Positions 12,500-22,068 of a DNA stretch of 64,000 nucleotides are shown in pieces. How positions within the stretch are numbered: the stretch's first letter is position 1; each line of letters starts with the position of its first letter. Under the pieces are notes generated by a model, which saw only the letters and a program-made list of their open reading frames with translations, did no database searches and had not been told where the DNA came from. The stretch is from the NCBI GenBank assembly GCA_002077045.2, contig KZ111147.1, forward strand, positions 662,037 through 726,036, in the 5' to 3' direction. Source of the DNA: Rachicladosporium sp. CCFEE 5018 (Eukaryota > Ascomycota > Dothideomycetes > Cladosporiales > Cladosporiaceae). The position numbers and the translations under genes were made by a program.

Positions 12500-12504
12500 A
12501 GGTG

Positions 12505-12801
12505 CTACGGCTGGTGAATGTAGTGTGCCATCTGGTAGTTGCGCTTGATCGAACCGTGTCGTGGTCGCCACATAGCCTCCGACAGGATGGCGATGCGTTT
12601 CTGCCCGCTCGTGTTTTTCTCTATGTATGCTGTAATTATATTAGTATAGAGCTGAACAGCGGACGTTGCCTTTACGTGCGCTAGTAAGTACTGCGTCCTA
12701 AACGTCGATAAAGTGCACCCTGGCTCGTCGCACACATAGTTGTACGGTTCGTACAGCGTACGGTCCAATGCTTCAGACATTGATGCTGGTAGTGGAAGCA
12801 T
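12505..12801 (-). other. Duplicated first zinc-finger exon, frame-shifted
   Basis: From an ATG at 12801 the frame encodes 42 codons ending YNYVCDEPGCTLSTFRTQYL plus LAH, followed by a strong donor (GTAAAG, 12675). This closely resembles the finger FLCDETGCIAAPFQTQYLL about 250 bp downstream. The best downstream acceptor (ACATAG) would enter the next finger in the wrong frame by one base. Staying in frame gives a short product ending at 12505. It could be a tandem-duplicated exon of the C2H2 gene that lost frame, or a separate small transcript. Confidence 0.45.
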
Positions 12802-13138
12802 GATTGCAACGGCCGTCACGTTAAGAGAGTCGTCTAGAACTGCGCGTAGCCAGAGTGCATCGTCTCGATTCCTCTGGTATGTCAGATCTCAAGCGCAAGC
12901 AGACCCCAACTTCGATATCATGACACGGAAACTGCGCTCTTATTGGAAGAAACTTATACCAGCGACATGCGTGTGCAAATGGGATCACCGCTCCAGTGGG
13001 CAAGCCCAAAAGACGGCAGTGAAAACTGAGGCAATCATGCATGACACTGCCGCGATTACGGCGCTAGTGAAAGAGTGGCTACAAAGTAGTCTGTGTGAAG
13101 GGACATGTTGATTTTTGGATCTCTGCCCTTCACAAGAC

Positions 13139-13423
13139 ATGATGTCGAACAACATTGCAGAGCTGAATCTCACAATCATATTTGGTTGCCTTGCCACGAT
13201 TCTCGCCATTACTAGTGCCGTTGTCGCGTTCCTGCAATATCGTCTGCATAGCCAGCACAGTCTACCACGGCCACCAGGAGATATCGAAGCTGGTATCGCA
13301 TTGGCGAATGTACACAATGGGCCTTCGGCCACATCGTCGCAACGAACGAGACCCGGTTCAAGTATTCGACTCGAGACACAACGACGGCGAAGACTGCTGC
13401 AAAGGAATTATTCATCGAGGTGA
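13139..13423 (+). CDS. Small single-pass membrane protein, hypothetical
   Basis: 94-aa frame from ATG at 13139 (the TTG at 13115 is rejected as a start). Residues about 9-32 form one hydrophobic segment (LTIIFGCLATILAITSAVVA), followed by a cytosolic-type basic/Ser-rich tail. No family is recognised. A GTGAGC donor overlaps the last codons, and open frames continue to about 13734, so a second exon is possible but could not be phased convincingly. Confidence 0.4.
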   Translation: MMSNNIAELNLTIIFGCLATILAITSAVVAFLQYRLHSQHSLPRPPGDIEAGIALANVHNGPSATSSQRTRPGSSIRLETQRRRRLLQRNYSSR

Positions 13424-13852
13424 GCGAGGGTCCAGTAGCATTTCTCTAAGCACGCGCTGACTTGCGGCTAGGACTGGCACGTGGACCCAAGCCTGCTGGC
13501 GTCGGAGACGGCACGCAATGTGGCGCCGACCAAGACAAAGAGCTCTCCTTGTCGCTTCGTCGAGAAGATCACCCAGGCCGTAGGTTCAAGCCGGCTGAAC
13601 CGGTGGAATGCGCTGACCAGGATCGACGCACATACGGCGACGAGGAGTTCGGTCGCGAGGGCGGGGAGCAACTCAATCCCGACGATCTTGTACTGGCACC
13701 ATTGATGTCGATATATAGCGCAAGGTGGATCTAGATCCATTGCCAATGTATGCGCTTATTGGCAACTATGGCGTATTTGGGCGTGTCGTGAGCTTCGGCC
13801 TGATATCAGAGTGGCCAAGAACAGCAAATAGAGGCAATCTTTTCAAGCGGTC
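13424..13852. other. Intergenic, possible unresolved exon
   Basis: An open plus-strand frame (13462-13734) with a hydrophilic, protein-like composition is present. No splice junction to the upstream small gene fits its phase. Otherwise this is 3' flank of the mL46 gene. Confidence 0.35.
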
Positions 13853-15098
13853 TTACCGCTCCACCAGCATATTCTTGATACTCTGCCAGTACTTCGGCGT
13901 CACCTTCTCTGCGATCTCCTCCTTCGCAAGCCACTGAAAGTCCTGGTCCTCGAACGTGTTCTTCGCCAGATCGGCCTGGCCAGCCATAATGCGCGACTTC
14001 ATGAAGAAGACCTTCTCGCCGAACTCCTCTCGTCGATATGTGACGATCTTGTTGTCGCCTTCGACGCCTGGTTTCTCATATGGGATATCTCGGATTTTCG
14101 CGCTGGGAAAGTCGAATTGGAAGTGGCCGACAGGGTGGTTGCCGACGACCCAGGTGTTCATGTTCATCCCGCCAGCTTGGATGATGATACGCTCCGCAGC
14201 CTGTGCAGTATTAGCAATGTCCTCATCATGCGAGACCGTCATAACCAACCTGATGTAGATTTTCACGCGCATGCAGACGATCCTCAGGAAACCGCCATCT
14301 TCCCTCCTTGTTTTTCAACAGCAAGTACAGACTCCGATCGAGCTTCCTATTCAAGCTCTTCACATCGTTCTTCTCATCAGCTTCTGTCGCTCTAGGCATT
14401 GGCCGATCGATTCGAGCTTCCAGATCCTGTCTTGCACCTTCGAGCGCTGCAGCATCTTCAGCTACTGCATCGCTGCCAGGCTCCGCACCTGCCACCTTGC
14501 CCGCGTCAATGATCGTCTGCCCAGCAGCGTCCCTCAGCAATGCCTCTCTCATATTGTCGGGCTCCGCTGTCTCGTCTCCCACAAGCACCTCATCATTCCA
14601 CGCCTCATCTCCGTAGCCTGAGTACACGCCAATGTCCCTCGCAGCTGACTTTCGCCCTCGTGCCTTTCGCTTCCATTCCAGATCCGCGGGGTTGGCCTTC
14701 TTGAAGTAGAAGTATCTTGAAAACGGCAAGGCTAGTCTTTCATTCAGTCGCTTTTGGTAGAGATAGAAGGCTTTCTCGAAGTCGGTCAATGGTCGTGTGA
14801 GGACTGGTGGTCGAGATATCACTGGGGAGGCGAGGATTCGGTAGGCCTTCCGGGGTGCCGAGGCCGTAACGGGTGGGATGTGTTGTGATGATGAATCCGG
14901 AATCGATTGCTCAGCCTCTGCTACGGCGGCAGATGCGTACCGACGGGGTTGTATCGAGAGGCGGAGGAGACAGGACGTGCATATCGAATCGGGGGCTGGG
15001 GCTGCGTCTATTAGCAGCTGTTGCGGTCCCGTGAACCTTGAGGCAATCATACCGTTACGACTGGCCAAGCGCCTCGCGCTTCTGTGTCCAGCATTCAT
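13853..15098 (-). CDS. MRPL17: Mitochondrial large-subunit ribosomal protein mL46
   Basis: Two exons: 15098-14250 and 14200-13853, with a 49-nt intron (CAG|GTTGGT...CACAG); 398 aa. Mitoribosomal mL46 (yeast MrpL17) is a NUDIX-fold structural protein of the 54S/39S subunit without the catalytic Nudix box. Visible hallmarks are SPVISRPPVLTRPLTDFEKA near residue 90, the basic LNERLALPFSRYFYFKKANP, then WRFPEDRLHARENLHQ. Across the intron follow AAERII, WVVGNHPVGHF, KVFFMKSRIMAGQ and a terminal FQWLAKEE. The Arg/Ser-rich N-terminus is a plausible mitochondrial presequence. ATG 15098 was chosen over an in-frame GTG at 15140. Confidence 0.9.
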
Positions 15099-15802
15099 GA
15101 TCGGTATGACAATGAAAGCAGTGCTTTGTCCTCGTCTCACCTCTAATCATTGCTCTCCCAAGCACAAAGTCGACTCGCGGTCTCGGGAATGCCAAGCGCC
15201 AAAGCGGACTCCTTCCGCACTGGAACAGCACCTAAAAACTCACCACTACCACATCCCTTCTTCACTCAATACACGGCACTAATCCTTATCATCGTGGCTC
15301 TTAAACAATACAGCTCACCGACCATTTACAGTGCCCAGATGAAATGTCCTCGCAGACTTTTTCGCTAACCACACCCTCTGCAATAGGGCGGCAGTTAGAT
15401 AGTTTATGCGTACAGCCCTCGACTTTGACGACGTTTGCAAGATCTACCCCGTGAAGTTGTCATGACACGCGAATGCGTCGGAAGCAGGAACAGATCTGAC
15501 CGACGACTATAAGCGAGCATCGAAGGATTCATCAGCCTACTAGTCGCGCATTTCGCGTGCACGTCTTCAGCTCTGTCATGACTAGTGCTTCGCGTCAAGG
15601 ATCACAGAGTGCAACGCAACACTAGCTCATTGATGCGTAGCTCAGCTGGCATGGGTAGGGTAGTCGGATGGTTTGTGGTGGATTTGGATGAGTATAAGTT
15701 CCAACACATTCGGTCGACAATTCCCAGCTCCAGTCGTCCCTTCCATCGTTTGCACCCGAGACCACAGATACCATCTTCGTCAGCCCTTCGCGCCCTCTCA
15801 CC
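15099..15802. promoter_or_regulatory. Divergent promoter region, mL46 / NTF2-like gene
   Basis: About 700 bp between divergently read genes. A TATA-like TATAAG at 15693-15698 sits about 105 bp before the ATG at 15803 and is followed by a pyrimidine-rich leader (CCAGCTCCAGTCGTCCC). This is typical of a fungal core promoter. No other gene is supported. Confidence 0.5.
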
Positions 15803-16298
15803 ATGTCCTCGCTCGCCGCACAGAAGGCCACAGTCTCCGACTTCATCGACTACTTCACCAATTGGCAGCTCGATGCTGTCGCAGGTCTCTGCGCACCAGG
15901 CTTCGTCCGCAACCAGCAGCCCAGCAGTTCTCTCGGCGAAAGCGAAGAAACTGTTGAAGTGATGCTTGCGCGGTTGCAAGGCACGAGTGCACTGTTCACC
16001 TCACCTGTCACTGTATCGCAAACCTCGTTCTGGCTACTAGATCAAGCGCTAATAACGACCGCAGTACGGCACGAAGAACTTCGTCCACGACGGCGAGGCT
16101 CATAAGTCGAGCTTCGAATTCGTGATCAAGGTGGACACAAAGCTTGGCCCTTTGGAGTTACAGGGCGTGATGATGCAGACTTTTACGTAGGATGGGAAAC
16201 AGGTTACGAGGGTCGATGAGTTTCTGGACTCGATGGCGCTGCAGGCGTTCATGGCGAAGGTCACAGCAGCCATGGCCGGAGGAGAGAAGGAAGCATGA
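15803..16298 (+). CDS. NTF2/SnoaL-like protein with in-frame TAG
   Basis: Exon 1 is 15803-16012, with an intron at 16013-16064 (GTATCG...CTAATAACGACCGCAG), and exon 2 starts at 16065. The first 111 codons look like a small alpha+beta-barrel protein of the NTF2/SnoaL class (ATVSDFIDYFTNWQLDAV, then FEFVIKVDTKLGPLELQGVM). The frame meets TAG at 16188-16190. It then continues without a break for 35 codons (DGKQVTRVDEFLDSMALQAF, ending GEKEA) to TGA at 16298. That continuation looks like the natural last strand and helix of the domain. Alternatively 16131-16190 could be a 60-nt GT-AG intron (AAG|GTGGAC...TACGTAG) in the right phase, but it would remove a conserved-looking strand. Function is unknown; intact, truncated and spliced forms are all possible. 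Confidence 0.6.
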
Positions 16299-16465
16299 GT
16301 GCCAGTGTCACGATAATGGAATCAGTGAATTGGAAGCGCCATGGACTCGCTGTAACAGAAGGCTGCTGTTGACGTGGCAATCCCCCCTCCAATGGACGGC
16401 TTTTGTCTATCCCAGCAATCGACGCTCGCGCTGTCTAGTTGATCATCCACCCTCTTATTCCATTC

Positions 16466-17842
16466 TCACCTTCTCCACACACCCATTCCCCACCCTCCTC
16501 TCAGTACCGCCAATCCCACAGCCATCCCAAGACTATCCCACACCACATTCAGCTTGCTCCCACCTACTTCCTTCCATCCCACAAGGCACTCCACCATAGG
16601 GATGCTCGCACTCTCAGCCAGCATCAGCATCTCCACATCAAAGATCCAGCCCTCTGAATGCATGTAAGGGATTATGTAGGGCAGTGAGGGGCGCGTAAAG
16701 AGCTTGAAGCCGCATTGCGTGTCCCGAATTGCGGCTGTTGCTGGAGGTGAGAGGAGACGAAGGAGGAGGTGGAAGGCGTGCATCAGGGTGTTGCGAAGGA
16801 GGGAGCGCTAGAGATCTGTCAATAAGGTCCGTCGGTGGATTTAAGGTGAGGATAGCTTACTTTCACCACTGCTTCTGTGCCGACCATGTGTGCTCTACTT
16901 CCCACGGCGACCGCGCGACCGAAGTTGTCTTTAGCTTTCTCGCATCCTCGCACGAGACTCCCCAGATCGGCGAATCGACTCGCGCCATCCGCATCTGCAA
17001 ATACCACATACGTCCCCCGTGCATGCCTCATGCCATGTGTGACAGCTCCGCCCTTCCCTCGGTTTTCCTCCAAAGTAATCACCCTGATTGCTCCCGGCGT
17101 GATCCTCGTTGGCTTCCCGACTCCGTTCCAGGGACCTTTCGGCGTCGGAGGCGTTGCCAGCTGGTGCGTCTTCGCAAACTGCAAAGCCGTAGCAACAGTC
17201 TGATCCGTACTTCCATCACTCACAATCAGCACCTCCCAGCCCCTCCTCGCATCAGCTTGCCGTCCGCTAGCTTGCAGACTGCCGTTGCTGCTGCTCTTAC
17301 TGTGCGTGCCGTGGTGGCCGTACTCTGCTTCTAAGTACTCCACAGCTTCTTCCAGCATGCCGCTCAGGCGGTGTTGTTCATTGTAAGCCGGAACGACTAG
17401 CGTCATGAAGAGCTCTGCTTCGGTGATTTGATTGGCTTCAGAGGGCGGGATCTGGCCCTGGCGAGCCATTTGGCGGAGGGCGAGGTGATTGTCGTGCCAG
17501 CATGGTAGAGGCTGAGGTGATGTTGTGCGGCCCGAGGCATCGATCGTGATGAACTGCTTTTCAGAGGTTCGAGCTGGTCTAGGGACCGGAGCTAGGAAGT
17601 AGAGTCCAGTATATACCTAGCAAGCATCGTGTTAGTCTGAGCATTGGACATGTGAGCGAAGCTGGCTTTTGTGTCCTGATTGAGGGAAGACTGTGCTATG
17701 AGATACGGGCGAAAGGGAATACCAGGACTATGATACCAAAGAGGCCCAACACTGCTCCTGCCGCCCAAGCCCATAGCGGGACGGCGGCGATTCTGTCCAA
17801 TGCCGTCCACATTGAGTCTGACACTGTGTCGGACGAGTCCAT
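16466..17842 (-). CDS. ALG5: Dolichyl-phosphate beta-glucosyltransferase
   Basis: Three exons: 17842-17723, 17616-16861 and 16807-16466 (introns of 106 and 53 nt); 405 aa. The enzyme makes dolichyl-P-glucose from UDP-glucose at the ER membrane, for N-glycan precursor assembly. Exon 1 gives an N-terminal membrane anchor (WAWAAGAVLGLFGIIVL joined to VYTGLYFL). A GT2 domain follows: MTLVVPAYNEQHRL, EVLIVSDGSTDQTV, ENRGKGGAVTHGM, the DXD-like VFADADGASRF, and then IRDTQCGFKLFTR and EGWIFDVEML. This order is diagnostic of ALG5. The gene is divergent from PFS2. Confidence 0.93.
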
Positions 17843-18350
17843 CTTTGCGAATCTGTCGCCAAGCTTCGAGCAAATGGCTATGGTTGACCTTTAGTCGACG
17901 CTGCCGCCATTGATCACCGTGAATGTGCTTCTAGAGTTTGGATTGGATATATGTAAGGTATATGTTGTCGATCGAAGCCAATGCCCAGACGTCCAGCTGT
18001 GCAGTAATGTGAGGTCCCAGTTATTCGGCTGAGGAGTATATTTCAGTACGACCTACTTCACTCACGCGGCGGTCGGTCTGCTCCAGCGCATTAATGCATG
18101 TACATGCGGACATCCCATACTGCTACAAATCAAAGCCCAGATATCGCCCAGAGTTCAACGACATCTACTGAAGACCTGGCTATACTATGGACGAGCCTTG
18201 AATTCCATCTGGCAATCGATTTTGACTTGCCTTTTGGCGCGACTCCGCAACGCGACAGCATAAATTCAAGGTCGCGTTCAAGCCAGTCTACTCGTTACTG
18301 TCTAGTAAATCAGCTCTTGCTGCGGTCCTGCGTGGATCGCGCTCGCCATC
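17843..18350. promoter_or_regulatory. Divergent promoter, ALG5 / PFS2
   Basis: 508 bp between the ATGs of two divergent housekeeping genes; it must drive both. No further open frame is credible here. Confidence 0.5.
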
Positions 18351-20197
18351 ATGGATGGCGGGTATGATCATGGCGGGTTCGACGGTGGGCGATCGCGCAC
18401 AGGCGGACGACCCAATCGACGTAAGTTTCTCGCGTGCCCAGCAGGCTGTCCACATCACTGACACCCAAATGCAGGCAATGCTACAGACATCGGTAACACA
18501 TACGTCCACTATCTGGAGAACCGGAGACCGAAGTATCAAGCATCGCGAGGCTTCGAGGCGGAGCGACCGACGTCAAGCTATATTAACGACGTGAGCATTG
18601 CGCTTGAATGTGATTCGAGCAAAGGACTGACGATGCCTAGATGCTCCCACCCGCAGGACGACGAAGTAGACCAGTAGACTCAATCCCAGCACGGCATCTT
18701 CATTCGTCACTCAACAAAGTCAAGCACCCCGTCAATGTCGTCAAGTGGACGCCGGAAGGTCGACGACTCCTGACTGGATCCACCAGTGGCGAGTTTACGT
18801 TATGGAACGGCACTGGCTTCAATTTCGAGACGATCATGCAAGCACATGACCACGCACTACGAGCTGTCACTTACTCCCACAACGACGAGTGGCTGATCTC
18901 TGCTGATCAAGCGGGGATCGTCAAATACTGGCAGACCAACTTCAACAACGTCAAGGAGATTCAGGCGCATGCAGATCCAGTGCGTGACTTAGCATTTGCG
19001 CCGACAGACTCGAAGTTTGTGACTGCTAGCGATGATGCATCACTCAAGATCTTCGACTTCGCAGGCGGGACGGAGGAGTCGGTGTTGACAGGTCATCAGT
19101 GGGATGCAAAGTGCGTAGATTGGCATCCGACGAAGGGTCTGCTGGTTTCTGGGTCAAAGGATCATCAAGTGAAGTTGTGGGATCCACGGACTGGGCGATG
19201 CTTGACTACGCTACATGGTCATAAGAACACAGTGGCAATGACGAAGTTCGAGCCCACGAATGGTGTCTTACTCGCCTCATGTGCACGAGATTCAGTTGCT
19301 AGGGTGTTTGACATCCGGATGATGCGTGATGTGTTCTTGCTCAAGGGTCACGATAAAGAGATCAGCTCACTCACATGGCATCCCATACACTCTTCCATGC
19401 TCACGACAGGCGGCGGTGACGGCGCGATGCACCACTACCTTCTCGATGAGCAAAACCCGCCACCCGGCACAGCCAGCACATTGTCTCCGTACGACTCGGT
19501 CAATCCTACAGAGGCATCCGCTCAGACAATCTACCCAGCCCACAAGACACAATACGCACATGAATACGCCATCTGGGCCATGGACTGGCATCCTCTCGGC
19601 CACATCCTCGCAACAGGCGCCAACGACAAAGTCACACGCTTCTGGACTCGCCCACGACCAGGCGAAGACAGCTACATCAATGACCGCTGGCACATTGGGC
19701 AAGCGGCAGCAGAGGCGCAAGGTACCTGGAAGAAATCGGAAGCCGCACGCCTGCGCGAAGAGGAAGAAGCAGAAGCCGAGGACGAAGCAGATGCCCTTCT
19801 TGATCAGAATGGACCAAGCCGGTCCTACCTTCCCGGCCTGCCAGGCATCGGCATGCCAGCCTTCCCACCCCACCCCGACGGCACAAGTCTCGGCGGCGCT
19901 CAACAACTCGACTTCCCGCCCCTACCCATGGGCTTCCCACCCGGCGCTCCACCTCCAATGGACATGGAAAGCTTGAAGAAATTGTTTGGCGGTAATCTGC
20001 CGCCTCTACCGCCAAACGGGATGCCTCTACCACCGCCACCGCCGGGCTTCGTGATGCCGCCTGGGTTCCCGCCACTGCCTGGGATGGGAGGAGCGGTGGG
20101 TGACGCTGCAGGTGTGAGGAAGCGAGGACCACTTCCTAGTCAGGAGGAGAGTTTGCAGGCTGAGATGCGGCTGGGTCGGTATACGAAGGCTCGGTAG
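18351..20197 (+). CDS. PFS2: Polyadenylation factor subunit 2 (WD-repeat)
   Basis: Three exons: 18351-18420, 18475-18590 and 18641-20197; introns of 54 and 50 nt; 580 aa. Pfs2/WDR33 is the WD40 scaffold of the cleavage and polyadenylation factor that helps recognise the poly(A) signal. The first exons supply the Gly/Arg-rich N-terminus (MDGGYDHGGFDGGRSRTGG) and the family signature YVHYLENRRPKYQ...SSYINDMLPP. Seven WD repeats follow (for example VKWTPEGRRLLTGSTSGEFT and GHQWDAKCVDWHP). The C-terminus is Pro/Gly/Met-rich (PPLPPNGMPLPPPPPGFVMP), ending LGRYTKAR. Confidence 0.95.
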
Positions 20198-20591
20198 TGA
20201 CAACTTTCGTTGATATCGGCTGGAGTCGAAGTCATGGGCGAGCTTGAGGGAGAGGTGTACGATACGAGGGAATGCGAGCGCGCTGAACTGTGGGGATCAA
20301 AGTCCATCGCAAAGCAGAAAGCGCATCATGGCCTCTATGGCGGTGGCAGAACTGTGGTGAATTCGGCAATATTTGTGCCGAGTAGGCGCTACGCGGGTGG
20401 TTGAGCAGTAGCTAGTGTGGGGAAAGCTTACCTTGAACACAGCAGTGGCAGAGAGTAGCTAGATGTATTGCATGTTTAGCTCGGCAATGGCAAGTAACCG
20501 CACTCTCTATTTCCCGGCTATATACTGTCTGCATACTATTTCCTGATCATTCCATACCTCCGACATTACGCTCACTGAACAACGCATCATC
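20198..20591. promoter_or_regulatory. Intergenic promoter of the class II aldolase gene
   Basis: 394 bp containing the PFS2 3' UTR and a TATATA-like element near 20519-20525, about 70 bp before the aldolase ATG, followed by a C/A-rich leader. No gene is visible. Confidence 0.45.
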
Positions 20592-21591
20592 ATGGCACCA
20601 TCTGCGACCACTCTTCACTCCGAGTCCGCCAACAATGCCACAGTAGGCGCGCTAGGCAAGACGAAGTCAGGCAAACAACTACGAATCCGCTCATACCCCA
20701 AATTCGATATTCTGGAAGATGAGCGTCTGTACCGCAAACAGCATCTTGCTGCCGCATTCCGGGTCTTTGCAGAGCGAGGTTTCGACGAGGGAGTTGCTGG
20801 ACATATCAGTGTGCGAGATCCGGTGGAGACGGATCATTTCTGTAAGCACTTCACACCTTTCACTGCAACGCCAGAGCGATCGACGGCATCGACAATGCAG
20901 CTAACAGTGGCCTAGGGCTCAATCCATTGTCAATGCACTTCTCCCAGATCAAAGTCTCCGACCTGATCCTCGTCAACAAAGACGGCGATGTAGTCGAAGG
21001 CGACGAGCCAATAAATGCCGCAGCTTTCGCAATCCACTCCGAGATCCACAAGGCCCGTCCAGACGTCCACGCTGCTTGCCACGCCCACAGCGTCCACGGC
21101 AAAGCTTGGTCAGTCTTTGGCAAGGAACTCGATATGATCACCCAGGACTCTCTGCGGTTTTACAAGAATCATGCCGTGTATCCGCAATTCGGTGGCGTGG
21201 TGCTGGATCGGGAGGAAGGGGCGAGGATTGCGAGTCACTTGGGGGATGGGAAGGCGATTATTCTGCAGAATCATGGGTTGTTGACCGTTGGTGCGACGGT
21301 CGATGCGGCGGCGTTTTGGTTCATGAGTCTTGATAAGACTTGTCATGCGCAGCTGCTTGTTGATGCTGCGGCGCATGGGAGTGGACTGACGAAGACGTTC
21401 ATTCCGGATGAGGAGGCGCGGTTCAGCTATCAGCAGGTGGGGACGCCTGAGAAGGGCTGGCTGGTAAGTCGAATATGATGCTGAAGATCGCTCCGCATGC
21501 AGAGCGTGGAGACTGACACGTTCGCTCGCAGGCATTCCAGCCGTATTATGATGAGATCCTAGCCAAGACCGGAGGTAGCTTCCTGAAGTAA
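20592..21591 (+). CDS. Class II aldolase/adducin-domain protein
   Basis: Three exons: 20592-20841, 20916-21463 and 21532-21591; introns of 74 and 68 nt; 285 aa. The fold is that of fuculose-phosphate aldolase and the adducin head, in which Zn-binding histidines act on sugar phosphates. Visible features are RKQHLAAAFRVFAERGFDEG, AGHISVRDP, FWLNPLSMHFSQIKVSDLI created by splicing, ACHAHSVHGKAWS (Zn His pair) and IILQNHGLLTVG (third His). The short last exon ends AFQPYYDEILAKTGGSFLK. Fungal homologues of this shape (S. pombe mug14-like) have no settled substrate. The gene is convergent with CTP synthase. Confidence 0.88.
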
Positions 21592-22068
21592 GAGGGGAGT
21601 TCGCATCTCCGCGAAACATCCAATGTGCTCCACCACGCTCGGCTGCGAGAATAGTAACCAAGGTCGCTGGCCCAGTGCGAGGCCTGCTCCAGAGTGAGCT
21701 TGATGGCCACCCGGTGCGCTTCGACTGGCGACGTTCGGCGGCTGTCGCTTCTCCGAAACTGTTAGCCATTCCTGTGCTTCCATCAGTATACTCAGTGTAG
21801 CGAGTAAGAGCTTCAATGCTTGTGAGACCGTATCATGCTTCATCAGATCTCACAGGCCCAATATCACCGTGCTGCACTTACGCAGCTAGACCGATAGGAG
21901 CACAAGCAATGTCCCGCGTACGCGGATAGTCAGTGGTAATTGCAGCCAATTCGAGCATACACATTCTATCTTAGCGCATTAGCCACATGCCCCAAAGTGC
22001 CAGTCTGAGCCTCCAACACCAACGCTGATCCCAATGCATTCTATCTTTTCCCATCTCATAGCCGGCTC
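21592..22068. terminator. Convergent 3' region, aldolase / CTP synthase
   Basis: 477 bp between two genes facing each other; it should carry both 3' UTRs and polyadenylation signals. No gene is supported. Confidence 0.4.

Noticed and set aside
19367..19906. 179-codon minus-strand frame inside PFS2
   Set aside because: Overlaps WD40 coding sequence; Cys/Val-rich shadow with no family.
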